Shown: one piece after another, positions 24,901 through 43,000 of the stretch
Numbering within the stretch: position 1 is the stretch's first letter
How the letters are laid out: each line of letters opens with the position of its first letter
Source of the DNA: Hirudo medicinalis
Lineage: Eukaryota > Annelida > Clitellata > Hirudinida > Hirudinidae
DNA: 64,000 nucleotides
Direction: 5' to 3'
Assembly: GCA_011800805.1 (NCBI GenBank)
Contig: MPNW01000230.1
Span: forward strand, 39,721-103,720
Notes under the pieces: generated by a model
What the model was told of the DNA's origin: nothing
The model's database searches: none
Seen by the model: the letters and a program-made list of their open reading frames with translations, nothing else
Made by a program: the position numbers and the translations under genes

Positions 24901-26338
24901 AACAGTAGCCATCTCTACCTTGGTTTCTGTGCTCGTTGTGGTTCCAGAAAATGTTGGGTCGAGAGTATCCACTTCAGAATCGGACTTGATAATTGGCTTG
25001 ATGTCGACCCTCATTGACGCACTGCGACATACGTTTCCCTCCCTTCTTGTTACCCCTTCAATTAAGGCATAATCATCATCATCTTCAAATTCTCTCTTCA
25101 AACTCGATTTTGCCTGGCTGGCTTCAGGTCCTGGACAAATATTCTGCAGAGGTCCGTGGAGCATTCCGTCAAAGTTCGGCTGTAATGGCAACTTAAGCGT
25201 GAATGTAAAAAACTACATTAACATCTTGTGACTCACATAACACAAGTCACCTTAATTTCAGTGTTATCCCACAAGGCCTTCTTAGATTCAATCGGATCCT
25301 CAGCTTCGTCGGGGGGTCTCTTCACTGCCACTTTTGGCACCTCAAGAGATCCTCTATGATCACTGCCAGCTTCATTGGACACACCTTCCGAGGCATCCAA
25401 GAAACTTTCCATCATTCGGTCATCCATGTTCTCTTCAACTGTTGCATCGCTCGAGGAGTCATCCACTTCATGCTTCAGGATCTTAAAATCATTTACCACA
25501 TTTGACAGAAACTGATGATGATATGAGGCTTGTGTAACAATAAAATAACATTAAAGTGACAAATAAAATATAACTGAAATATTCAATGCTCATCATCTCA
25601 AAAGTATAATCAAGCATTTCAAAGGCATGCAGGCAATGTTGTTATAATGAACATTCATCAAATGGAAGGAAACTTCAGTTTAAACAAGATAGCAGTGAGA
25701 CACACAGTTATGAACACACTATTGGAGAATCAAGATTATTTTGCCATGTGTTTTAACTTACACTCTCAGGAATTTTAACTGGAATTTGAGGCCTATTAGA
25801 ATGTGATGAAGTATTGACTTGTCTCTTTGACTTTTGTTCACAAGAGCTTTATAAACAATACACAAATTAGAAAAAGGTACTTCAAACTGCATAACCATCA
25901 CAAACTAACATTTTATTTTCTTTGTAATTTCCATGTAATGATTTTCCTTTACTATTTTTGAGGAAATCCTAAAGCAAATAAAGACAATGAGAGAAACCTA
26001 ACACCTCAAAAAAACATAACAAGAAGGACTGTAAAACAGTTGACTTCACAACAATTTCTAACCTCCAGATCATCAAAAGCAGAGAAACTCAAAATAGAAA
26101 ACCCATCAATGATGTCTTCCTTAAATGCCTTTATCACCGAAGCATCTGAGATGCTATTCGATTTATTTTTCATCTTATTTTTTGTGTTTGGGGAGCACGT
26201 CTTCGTCGACGAATTCACAGAAACTAGTTGTTTATCAACTAAAAAACGATCGAAATTTTTATCGTCAATTTCTTCCGTCGTTTCATCTCCGGATCCATAA
26301 AATTTTGACAATGTCCTTTTAATTTTCGTTGATGTCAT
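21957..26338 (-). CDS. AUTS2: AUTS2 family protein (PRC1.5-type chromatin regulator)
   Basis: Family members join a non-canonical Polycomb complex and P300 and regulate neural genes. Eleven exons in consistent phase: 26063-26338, 25910-25968, 25762-25846, 25251-25511, 24680-25191 (or acceptor 12 bases downstream, ending 25179), 24279-24619, 23964-24214, 23782-23886, 22980-23214, 22794-22917, 21957-22734; about 1,008 residues. Diagnostic segments in order: EDIIDGFSILSFSAFDDLE near the N-terminus; a Pro-rich stretch; QQGLNDRFLQDG; LRTEMHQHQHLHHHQH (the family His-Gln run); GRPGFKGRWCSAHVQLAWRI, the most conserved block; and a long Pro/Ser-rich tail. The acceptor of exon 9 is the weakest junction. 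Vertebrate AUTS2 spans over a megabase, so 4.4 kb is very compact. FBRS and FBRSL1 are vertebrate paralogues, and this may be the single pre-duplication gene. Confidence 0.93.
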
Positions 26339-27378
26339 AACTAATGCTCAGCACGAGATAATCTATGAAGTAGAGCATTTACGCAAAATATCTAAAATAC
26401 AATGCAAATATAAGGACAGCACTTTCCGATATAATCCACTTGTTTTCGTGACCCAACCCACAGACCAGCCATAGCAAATGCTGGGTCCAAAAAAATCAAG
26501 AAGCCAAAAGTTTTCTAATGCGCATTTCTCATTGATATATTTTAAACTCCATGTCTATTTTAAATTAGATAAAAAAAGATTATTATAGCAAGAATAAGAT
26601 TACATTCACGATGAAAGCATTTTATATAATATAATAATAATATGATAAAAACAACAATGCCATATTTGTTTTACCGGATAATGAAATTGTATTGAGATGC
26701 TGCAAAAGTGAATTATTTATTTTATAAATTATATGTTTTATACCGTAACAATACAACCATTACAATAGCTTGCGCGATTTCTGATGAGAAACTGCATGTT
26801 TTTTTTTTAAGTAATCGATATTTCTATAAATGCGTGAATAATTAATGCTTTCATTAATGAGATGTAAAGGTAAGTTGGATAAAAACAGTCATCACCTTTA
26901 TTTACATCGTTCAGCGGCTCAATTCCATTCGTCGAGGAAAATTAACAGATTAATTCATAAAACTATTATTGATCATAAAAACTGGCAAAACACAACATTA
27001 AAAAAATATTCTGAGGTTATATGGGCCATAGTTTGTTTTATGATTTAAATTGATTCAATTTGCATTCATTAAAACCATTTCAACTTGATCTCGCAGCATC
27101 TCTTGATAAACTAAATTCATAACTTATACTTCCTCCTTTGTTTTAGTTAATACATGACTTGTTAGGTTATTAACCAGACAAAAATAGCGAGGATCCAAAA
27201 CACAGAATCCAAAGTTCCAAGAGAACTTAGCTCTACCATCCGAAACATTTCTTGAAATTAGCTGGCTTCCTCTCTGTAGTTTTCATTCAGTCTCCTAATT
27301 CGAGGAGTTAAAGGTCTCTCGCTTCAACATTGACAGAAGCCTCGCCAAAATGGCAAAGAGGTGAGATTTATTTATTAT
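26339..27378. other. Upstream flank of AUTS2, no gene recognised
   Basis: AT-rich; presumably holds the AUTS2 promoter in its first few hundred bases. Short open frames have no known motif. Confidence 0.4.
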
Positions 27379-27773
27379 TTATTTATTCTCACAACACTGT
27401 TGTCTGCATGAAAATTCATAGAAGGAGCTTGAAATGCAAAATAAATTTTAAGAATTAGCCAAAACAATAATAATTACCTTGGCATGGGTGTCTTAAGGGC
27501 CAAGGCTTTCGTTTTGGTGTGGCCCCATTCCTGGCACGCCCTGCGAGTTTCTATGACAAGGTTGAGATAATCAAGCTACATTTCGAAAACAAATTTTCAA
27601 CCAACCAAAACACGTAGTTGTTTCCACATCATTGATTCGCATCCTTTGCGAGGGTTCGAGTCAAAAGTATATTTTTTTATTTGGCTGATTTGAAACGAGT
27701 GCACCTTAATCATGACATTATCCTCAATCTATAGTTTTATACATACCGCATCTAAGGTTGGGTTGAATGAAAC
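27379..27773 (-). CDS. Terminal exons of an unrecognised minus-strand gene (partial)
   Basis: Three segments with good splice sites and matching phase: 27747-27773 (27 bases), 27478-27575 (98 bases) and 27379-27403, ending in a stop followed by AATAAA-like sequence. They read VSFNPTLDALDYLNLVIETR, RACQEWGHTKTKALALKTPM, then PRQQCCENK. Phase agreement across both junctions and helix-like composition support real coding sequence. I could not find the upstream exons; minus-strand open frames at 27937-28219 are candidates but the join is not clear, and an interspersed repeat sits between. I do not recognise the family. Confidence 0.5.
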
Positions 27774-27794
27774 CTGCGATTATGTTGAATGACA

Positions 27795-27905
27795 TTAATG
27801 TAAATGTAAATGTAGTTCATTTATATAGCGCCAAATGCATAGCGTCAGAGGCGCTTCTTGTTAACGTTTATATAGCGCTCATTCCTAACCTGCAAGCCGA
27901 GGTTA
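27795..27905. repeat. Short interspersed repeat, copy 1
   Basis: Contains TTTATATAGCGCC, then GCATAGCGTCAGAGGCGCTT, then GTTTATATAGCGCTC. The same arrangement recurs at 50394-50475 (TTTATACAGCGCC, CAGAGGCGCTTTTTG, ATTTACATAGC), so it belongs to a dispersed family. The AGCGCC and GGCGCT words are inverted relative to each other and could form a small hairpin. Confidence 0.6.
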
Positions 27906-28439
27906 TTATTAAGTCATCATATTTAAATTTATTAAATCAACTAAGAGCACTAAAAGGCAAGACAGCACACTCTCTCGTGAGCAATTCCAAATCGTGCAAT
28001 GCATTTGTGTTTACATGTTCATGAACAAAAATAACTCGACTGTTGCTCATTGGTGCCTCTCGTATGCAAATGAGTTGAAGCAGCAGAAAGTGCAGAAAGG
28101 AATAACTTTGCTGTCTGTTGGCTCCAAAGTTCATCATTTTGAGGTCTTAAACTTCGAATTGGGAGTCGTAAGCATGCTGTTGTTCTTTTTGCAGTAGTCG
28201 AAGTGATGATGCTGGTCATCGTCGTGGCGCTACTTGTAATTATGATACCGATACTGATGATGATGACGATCTTCGATAACTACTATGCTGATCACTTAAT
28301 TTCTTTTAGCATTCCAACGAGCATGCAACATGCGAATCTCTTGTAAAAGGAGGAAGTCGAAGAAGTAAGAAAAGTCTGTCACAAGTCAAGTTTTCTTAGA
28401 AATTTTCAAAGATTCAAGAGTGAGGATAAACATAGCAGA

Positions 28440-32833
<4,394 letters not shown>

Positions 32834-34028
32834 CTTAATGTCTAGAAATGTTGTTTTAAGAAAACATCTTGCCTGGTTTTCATATTATTTTCTGCATTTC
32901 TTCTTTTATACTTCTATTTTGTAAGTATTGCTATTAATTACATTAGTAAACTTATAAATATTTTCTTATGCTATGCAATCGGTTAACTATAGTTAGTTAA
33001 CTGTAAATAGCTATCTGACATCCCAAGTCTTATTCAATTACTTCAAGAATATCTGACGAAGAAACATATGTCAATTGAACAACTTAAGTTAAAGAAGGGC
33101 CTCAGGACTAATGCTCTGATAATTATTACCTGTTTAATCATTGGTCAATCTCGAAAAGTGAGTTTAACGACATTTAGTTATTAATAGACCAACATATCAT
33201 CGTATTAAATAAATACTGATGCAATCTTCTTAATGTGCAATAATAATGCCATTCGATCCTTTCCGAAAATGAAACAATTGGAGTGTCCCAAAATTCTCAC
33301 GAGACTTCCACGATTAACTCAAGGATTAAGAAGAAAAACGTATTGTGTTAATTTAGATTTGGTTAATAAGTTAATTCTCTTCATTATTTAACATGTTTGT
33401 GCTTTTCGGACCTAAGAAGCCTTTGTATAGCGATCATACAAATTTATTGAAACAACTTGACCTAGTGTCCACCTTCAACTTATTTTTAAATTTAGTAATT
33501 TATTTAGGCGCATATTTCAAGTGCCAAAGTATCCACGGCAGGATATAAAAGGCACTATGGCGATCTCAACCAACCAACACGAGCAAACGGGATCTGAATA
33601 AACAGCCCATCAGCATGGGTTAATATGTGAGTTAGTTGAACAGAAGTGTCAAGATTGGTTTTAAGCGAGCAGCTGTCTCAGATGACTTAACATGCCTCTC
33701 ATCATTCCAAGTCCATGCAGCCACACGCATGAACTGATCTGTATCCAGAGTTTATACGGCGGGTCCTTGGAACGCGCTTTAAATAAAACCAAATGAAGTC
33801 TTCCAATGAAGATCACTTAAATGCTAAAATATTGAATTACTTGATTGTTGAACGGGCAAAGTACATGATATCTTATGAATAATTTATATCGACATTAAAT
33901 CTAATTTTCGTGAATAAATTTTATTTTTCTTTTGCCAATTTTATGATACAAAGAAAATAATTTCTATTTCTTAAATATACATGTAATTTTTAAAATCGAA
34001 TTTTGACAAAAGTTTATAAATAAGTCTT
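32834..34028. other. Intergenic, no gene recognised
   Basis: The 3' flanks of the convergent coiled-coil gene and MMP-A. A short run at 33023-33057 (CAAGTCTTATTCAATTACTTC onward to ATATCTGACGAAG) resembles a piece of the coiled-coil gene near 32335-32372, suggesting a small partial duplication. No other coding sequence is seen. Confidence 0.4.
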
Positions 34029-37000
34029 TTAAAATAAACCAGTAAACACAAAATACTTTGTGCTAAAATTACAACCACTCACAGAATCGCTTAAAATAAG
34101 TGCAGAAATAATCATTACAAAGTTCGCAGCCGCAGAAGGTGAAGAATCAGGAGGAAGGTTTTCCAGCACCAAATTCTGCACACGATCATTCGACCCACAA
34201 CCAAAGAACCATTGCAGTGACTTTGGATATCCAAATGCAACCTGACATATTTATCACTCTTTTATTGAAAGTCAATTATATATTTAATAATAATAATTAT
34301 TATTATTAATTAATTAGCTAATTAGGATAAAAAAAAGAAATGAAACGAATAATTGGCATGTGAAGTTAAATTCACAAAAAAAAAGGAGTATCGTTGATGG
34401 GAAAAATACAATGTTATATGGTTAATGTTATAATGGTTAAGAAAATATTTGCTATAAGTTACTAGTAAAGGTAAGCCAAATTATGCATAAGCTGACGATA
34501 TGTTAATAAATTACAAATTACCCAGGCTTGTAAATAAATTGACACTTTTGCCTGCATATCAAATCATCGGAAAAATACTTCTTAGACAATGTTGAACAAA
34601 AAAAATTAAAATTTAACTGTAAATATAAAGATTTACAAGGTGAGTCTTGAAAAAATTTAAATTTGCCAAAATTTGATTTCCACGTAATGAACTGTCTTGA
34701 TAATAATAGCCATTAGTTGAAAGTGATGGTTAATGAGTAATAACATGAAACAATAAATGATAATAACGGCTGTTAATAACTAACTCCATCCCTGGTTCTG
34801 TCATATTTGTAAACCTGACCATCACTGACAAAATATAGGTCCGAGAAACTCTTCGATGGATAATTGAAGGCAGTGTCCACTTTGTCAATTTCCAAATTCC
34901 AATTTGTTATTGGGCGTGGATATGTTATAGGCACTTGAGCAAGTGACTCTGAAAATCTGTAGTATTGATTGTCTGCAATAAAGTCGAGATAAAATCAATA
35001 TTTTTCCAAGAACAAACTTTTCATAAATTTCTAACACTTTGAAGCAGTACGTAAGATAAGGATATTTTGCTTACTTTTAAAGAAGTACATTTTCCCATTT
35101 AAGTTCCATTCAAAAGCTGCATTCAAATCGCTAGGGACTCCTGGTAATTCCGTTGTTATCAACTTGGGGTAATCCTTAACCAAACTGAATCCAAAAGGTT
35201 TCTCTTGGAAGAGGTACTTCCAAATTTTGGAGCCCTTTTCATTAGACAAATGTCTTCAATTATTATTGTATTCATTATTTATTTCTTAAGGTAATTTCTT
35301 ACAAAAAAAAATTAAATTTGAATTTTGTAGAAATATGCCGATGATGGGAACACCCATCCGGACATTTTCTCAGGGGTTGGTTTCTCATGCTATATTTATA
35401 TAGAGGCGATAGCGAGCGAAGCAGAAAAGAAGAGATTTTGAAGTAGGACGGACCGCCGCTGCTAATTTTTGTTCCAATAAAAGGCTATTTTGCGTAAATT
35501 CGCATGATTTGGATCGTTAAGTCATTCTGGTTTTAGTAAAACAATCGTTCCCGAGTCGTTTGATAGTCTTACGTGCTCAAAAAGGTAGAGTCGTATATAT
35601 ACGTTACATATATATATTCAATTTTACTCGATTAAAATGAACATTTTTGATTAAAAAGATGTAAATACCCTGAAGAAGTAGATGAAATCGTATTTTATGT
35701 TTCTCCTGGAGACGTGATCAAAAGCGAATGCAGCATTAACGTTCTTAGGAAGTTCAGGAAAGATGTATGATGGATTGTATTGTTTGGCTTTGTTATCAAA
35801 AAGTCCATTCATTACGAATAGCTTGTTATCTGAAATAACAGGTTCTCAATGTTGCAATACTTTCGTTTATAATAAAAATTTCAAAGCGACGTTAGATTCA
35901 ATTCTAATTTCAAAAATCATCTGCCCGCAACCAGAGACTGTCTAACAACCTTGGAAGACAAATAAAAGATCAAACAAAGAAAACACTGCAAGAGGCTCTT
36001 TAACTTGGCAAATGCCTTTGATGATGCGTGGCGTAGTATCAGGGGCGGGCGTTCTACTATCGATCATGTCTACATGAACGGGAAGACCTGCCATTAAAAA
36101 TTACATGTAATCAAAAGTTCAGATAGCAAACATGTTAGCAGACCATAAAGCATCTGGATGCCTCTAATATCATCATCGTGCAACTTGAAGTCGGGGTCAT
36201 AATCACGATAAAAAGGACCCATAATTGATCCTTTGGCGTCGGAATGAGAAAGACCAAGAGAATGACCTAATTCATGGACAGCAACTTGCAGAAGATTTGT
36301 ACCTGCATTTGACAGATTTTACAAATAATAAATATTTTTATAATTTGAGTAACACAATAACAATAATTATTAAATAATATTAATAACAATAATACCAATA
36401 GCAATAATGAGGTGTTACCACTGCGTTCGTTAAAAGTCCATATTTCGTCGTCATCGAAGTGCACATCACCACCTAGTGGATTCCGAGTTGGAAAGAAAGC
36501 ATGTGCCAAAGTTCCACCAGGACCATCAAAGGCATCATCATCTCCGTGAGCTTTCACAAGAAATGACATATCAATGACCGATTTGTCATTTTTTATTTTG
36601 AAAGTCAGGCCTGACGCATTTTGCCAATGCTATACAATTATAAATAAATATTATATTATTATTATATAAATAATATCAATCAAATGATTTGAATGTGTGA
36701 TATTAAAAGACAGTCCATTAAATGAAATAAATACAGAAAATAAAATGAAGATATGCTATGTATTTTGTATCCTAAAATATTTTGTAACCTCAAATGCTTT
36801 AGCAATTGCCTTCTCCACTTTGTCTTTGGGTGGAACTTTAGGGTAGTTGACAAATCGGTATGTCAGATCCTTGTCATTCCACTTGGAACCTTAAATTTCA
36901 TTTAATTTCATGGTAATAATTAAAAAAAAAAATCAATTTTTTGATCATTTTGAATGCATCATCATACCAAATAAATCCTTGCAAATATTGAGGTCCAATT

Positions 37001-40000
37001 ATTCCCTACGTTACATGAACCGAAGTATTACTATCATTAATTATCAAACATTATATAATATTCTACTACTAAATTAAAATATTAGGGTGCAATTCAAATA
37101 TAAGCGCTAAAATTTTTTTAACATTTTAAATTTCCAAGCCTCTGAAGTTGTTCATTCTGTGATGCATAACAACACTGCCATTTTTCATTTCAATATATTG
37201 ATATTTATTGGTAGCTCAAGGAGGTCAAATTTTTCAATATTTAAATTTTTTGTTGCTAAAAGAAAAACATTAGGTTTTTTGTCATATTTCCATCAACAAA
37301 ATAAAATGAATCGCTGATTAAGCATCTTTGCATATCTGTGTGTATTAATATTCTTTGGTGCTTGTGTCATCAAAGTAATTCCAGCATCCTTTGATCCAAG
37401 TTCACCATCAACAATGCACTATATGTGATCTGCTTTAATGTCATAGAAGCATGTTGATTGCCTTGCCATTCTGATATCAGGAGATGGAACAATGAAATTG
37501 TTGAGGTACCAACACTGATGGGACCATGTAGTGGACCAAACACAAAGTTGTTTCAGAGATTTAATTTTTTGAATATTGGACTTCAATTGACAAGTCCAGC
37601 TGTGAAAGTGGACTGATGTAGATTTCATTGCAACTGCCTCATGTCATTTAGAGATGATCTTATTCACTTCATTCAGCATCAACTAATAGTTTCAACCCAG
37701 AGACAATTATCGTGAGCTTCTTCAGTTGATGTTGTTATTTATCGGAACAGAGCCCAGCGGAGACGTTGACTTTCGGGCTCCCGGAGCAACTCCGGATCTT
37801 GTGTGCATGGCTAAATACAGGAAGTTCATTATTAAGAAGTTCATCAGTTGGTAGCTAGATGATTAGGACGGTACTCCCTACGGCGCTTTACTTCTAAGAC
37901 AGATGTCCTTCTGGAATGTGGATCTGCTGTTAAAGCCGTTAAAGAGTCACAAGTGCTCACTTCAAAGGCCAATTTGGGTAGAAATATGCTCCAGATTTTT
38001 TTCCACATAATGGACCTCTTCCCATGAGGTCTAAAGCCCTTTTTGGACATTTGCACAATCATTGAAAATTATTTCAGCTTTCATTTCTTCTCTCCTGGAT
38101 TACTAATTACTGGTTAGATCGCCTTGAACCATGTTAGAAAAAGACTTCGGTCAACGCCATAATACTCAGGCTAATTGGTGACGAAAAATGTCAAACAACG
38201 ACATTATTGATGTTGAATAACCTTTCTGCAACATTTGTGATGGTTTTCGTTCCATTAAACCATAAGGCTTTTTGACAAGGTAAGAAATTATTAATTTATA
38301 TTAAATTTATATATTTTAATAAATTTTTAATCACCACTTTATTTTTAGATACTTTTAGATATATTTGGAATTCAAGGTAATGATAAGCAATATTAACATA
38401 TAACTCACCATATAGCGCGTATCTTTTCCTTCTATGTTGATCTTGGAGATCAGAAACTCCACACCTGGGCTTCTTCATCATCTCCCTCGTCTCTGCATCC
38501 ATGATGCCTGCATGAACACCCACTTGCCATCATTCTTATTAACTATCAACAATTAAAACTGAATTAGTTGTATTGAACAACTGGCTTTGTATTTTTTTTG
38601 TGTGAGGGGTCGATGGATACTTACCTATGTTCTGCTAAATTAACAACAACAACAACAACGACGACGACGACGACAACGACAACAACAACAACAACAACAA
38701 CAACAACAGCAGCAACAATAATAACGATAATGATGATGATAATAATAATATCGCTCCGGTAAACAAGTCATGTGTGCTCGAATTCTTTAAAACTTTGCGG
38801 TTAAAAGAGTGATAGAATTAGTTTCAGTTATAGAATATTGATATTAAGACTTCGCGAAACATCCATCGTAATTTTCGAAATCAAAAATTCAGCACACAGT
38901 TTAATAATAAATTTTATGTTGAGGTTCATTTATTTGGACAGATGGATTTTGAATGTTTGGTCGGGAAAAAATGATAATAATAATATTATTAATATAATTT
39001 GCACAAGATATGATTTGGAAAACGTTGTTGGTCTCCTGCAATTCATTGAAAGAAGAAAGTGACAGACGAAGAGTTCAGATCGCTCATTGATCCAAAATTA
39101 TTATTTTTAAAAATTATTATTAGGTGATGCAGAAACGTGAATTGAGAGAGGAAAAACAAAGGTTGAATCCAATATTCGCGAATTGGTCAGCACAGCCAAC
39201 CATCAATCAAAAAGAGCAAAGAAAGTGGATTATGCGAGAGTTACACAAATGTTCAGAAAATTCCAAGTTTGGGAGCTCAGTTTGTAATGAATGGAGATCT
39301 CGAGAAACATTCTGTGCCTCTTACTGACGAAGCATTACTCGAATATTGGCAAAAGGTCTTCATCCAGAAGTCCAAAAGTGATTGCAGATCTTTGGAGAGA
39401 GCCATCGAAACTTATGAACAAATGGAAATCCTTCATCAATAAACCCTTCAAATCAATAAAAATCGACTTCAGAAAGTAATTAAAATAAATGCGACAAGAC
39501 ACATTATTATCTTTATTTTTATAATTTAAAATATGTTTGATCCTGATAAATAAAGATTTTTACTGCCATATGATGGTCATTGGTTTTCGATATCATTTTC
39601 GGATTTTTGCTTAAATTATAAAAAGTTGCCATTAACACTCAATGAAATTAATATTTCCCCATAACTAATATTTTCTCATAAATCCATATCTAAATTACTG
39701 CAACCTGGTCTGGGCGTCCAACTGCTCCACTATCTTACGCCCTTTACTAATTCTTCAAAAAAATGTCTCGTGTTGCATTATGCTTACCTTACAATACTCA
39801 CACAGAGCCTATTTTTTAAACAATTAAAGATACTTAAAGTTCATCAAATAAATCACTTTCATGCAGATATTCTCATGAACAAACTAGATCACCACATGTT
39901 GCCTATTCTATTTGATCCTCTATTTTCAAAGACATCATCAGTGCATTCGCATAACGTGCGTTCATCTCAAAATTACAGACCTGTTTTTGCTAAATCCAAT

Positions 40001-43000
40001 ATCAAACGTTACTCAATTCATTGCCTGGGACCAAGAATATATGTTAGGATTCCACTAAATATTACTAATCAGTCAAACTTATATTCTTTTAAACGTCTAT
40101 ATAAACAGCTCATCATCGACTCATCCCTGTTTCATTTTCTTACCGAGTTCAATTCCATACACTAACATTAACTTCACACATTAAGTCATGCTTCCTACAG
40201 GGCGTCCGTCAGCGGGAATTCTCCCTTAGGACGTTCTTTTTCTGGTTATCACTTCAGTCTGTTGATTTAGTTGGTTTATTTAGATTCAATAAATGAAGAC
40301 TAATGAACTATAGACATCATAGCAATAATTGGTTTAAATGTGATGTGTAATAACAGAATTATGATAAAAAAAAAAGTGAATTTCGCATCACAACTGCAGG
40401 CCTTGTACTGGTGCCCAAAACATACTCCCTGGGAAGAAGGGAAGCGAAAAATATTTTCTAATTTGGATGATTTCCGGTGTCACAATAGCGTTTGTCACAA
40501 AAAGTTTGAGAATTTTTTATGAAAATCTTCATTTTGCCAAAATGCATTACACGTGGAAACTAGAACCTTGAGATTAGTATTGAAATGCGTGTAAAAAGGT
40601 TACAAACACCCCTTAATTTTAGCATAATACCTAAAATATTGAATCAATCGAAACCAAATTTGGGAATTTATATGTTCAATTTGATGTAACATGCTTGTGC
40701 CAAATTTCTTTTTGATTGAACAAATAATGCTTGCAAATTCATTAAACCGTCAGAATTAGGCAGTGGAAAAAGGTTACACACACTTTACAATTTCAGATAA
40801 TATATCCATTATCAAATTTTTGCAAGCTTCTTCAAAAGAATCACATTATAATACTTGCCCTGCAAAATTATATAAACAGTATTTTGGTTTAATATTTTAG
40901 TAAATATTACTTTTATTCTGGATAGAAGTAGCTGGAATGTTAGCAGAGCAGAAAGGTGAAAATTTCAGCCTTCAACACATAAATTTTCTTTCTTAAAATG
41001 ATTGCAATGCAATTAAATATAAGTGTTCATGGAGATTACAAATTTTTACAAGATTCAAAATGTTCTGGAACGAACCATGTGTGGGAGACCTCAAAAACTC
41101 TCACCATAGATTCAAACAATGCTCTTTCTGAAGCTTTCAGGGAAAATATTTCAGCAAATCAAATTATAACAAGTTTGAAATTTGGTGTATGCAAGTAGAT
41201 TATCTGCGACTACTTGAATAATAGTGGAATATTTAATTATGAGAGACTAATTATTGAAGTCCTTGAATATAAAAAAAAAGATCACGAAAAAGTGTACGTG
41301 TCGAGTGCCAATGAAGTGGTCATTTTCAGATCTTTTGAATAAAAATATTTTGATCTGGATGGAAGTGACTGCTACCAATGCTATTTCCACAACTTAAATG
41401 AGGAAAATAAATCGAATTTTAACAGACAGCAAGGAGTAAGCGTGCTTGAGGTCCGGGGTGGAATTTTTTCAAAACTCATGGTATCTTTAGCCTCTCTAGA
41501 AAGGATGTCAAACTTTTTCAAACTATGCTGAAACATCTGTGAGGTTCTTGTCTCCATTTCTAATTTCATGGATGTCTAAGATGACTTTATGTTTTAGTTG
41601 GATAACATGTCTGTTAATATCTCCAAGCTGTACAGGAGCATTTTCCAGCTATGAAAAATCACGGTTATGAAATATATAGACGAAAAAGGCGTATTTTGAA
41701 AAAGTAGAGCTAGAAGAGGCTGTGATGAAGGCGTGGAATGACCTGGAAAATGGCGATTTCGAAACATTTATTAAATCACTGAATATACACTGAATGTACA
41801 AATATTTTAAATAATAAGGAACATGTTATTAAATACTAAAAATGTTGTTTGAATAAAATTAAAAATTTAATTATTTGATAATTTGACCATAAATTGAATT
41901 TTTCCCAAGTGTTTGTAACCTTTTTACACGCATTGTATTATAGTAGGTCCATTTTGATGTAGGGGAGAGTGGGACACCTTGTGACACATTTGTTTTTATT
42001 TCTCATAACTTTTACATTTTTAGTCTGATTTTTAAAATAATAAAATTTTCAGATACTTTAATATTTTGTATAGCGGTGCACCTTGTGACTACTATTATTT
42101 TTCACTTTATAAAAGTTTTTAATAGTTTATTTATTATTACTTCATAGTTTACTTATTATAATCAAATTAATTATTTACTAATTATTATTTAAAAAATATT
42201 TTTATTTATTTACAGTAACACAATTTCTAACTTCACCAATTGGAAAGCATTTTATTGTAATATCAATTAGCAAATTATTTATAAAATATTTCAATAGTTT
42301 GCTTCATCATCGTAATATTGCCAATATTGTAAACATTCATTTCTTGTCCTGCATTGTTCCACAGCCATTGCTCACAATCATTATTATGATATTTTTTAAA
42401 TGGTCCAAAGACAATGGCTGTAAACGGCGGCTGCAGTATGGTTGAAATGTTAGAATAATTATTCCATTACGTTTACGGTAATCAATTACTGGAATGTTAA
42501 CATGAGTTTAATGATTGTCCATTAGAAGGAGCATTGGGGATACATTTGACATGAATCACTTTGCTAGCTATCTTATTTCAGCCGATGTTAAATCGTAGCA
42601 CAAACGAGAGCAATCAATTATATAATCGTATAGGATTTTTTCGTCTTCCTTTGTAAAAACCTGCCTTGTACAAAAATGTCCTTTATATACAGGTTCCTTT
42701 TGATCAAGTTGGGATTTTTTGAAGAGTGCAACATAACGACAAAGAATTTGACGATTAATTTTTTTACCATTAGCAACCGAGCGAATGGATTTTCCGGCAA
42801 CAGCATGTCTCATAATATCTTCTGGTATTTGATTATTTGTTTTGCGAATATAATTACGAACCATATTTGGTCTACTTGAAAAGCATTCATATATCCATCG
42901 TCTGTAAAAAAATGAAATAGTTGATTTACTCAAAGAAATTTATTTTTTGCGAAAATAGGCACTAATATTTGTATTAAAATTCGAATTCAAGGAGCAACAT

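Noticed and set aside
24289..25072. Long plus-strand frames opposite AUTS2
   Set aside because: Shadows of AUTS2 exons; the minus-strand reading has family motifs and consistent splicing.
39124..39440. Plus-strand segment with protein-like wording ([20 protein letters not shown])
   Set aside because: No start, splice sites or upstream exon that fit; frame broken near 39150. Possibly an old retrocopy, but I cannot support a gene.
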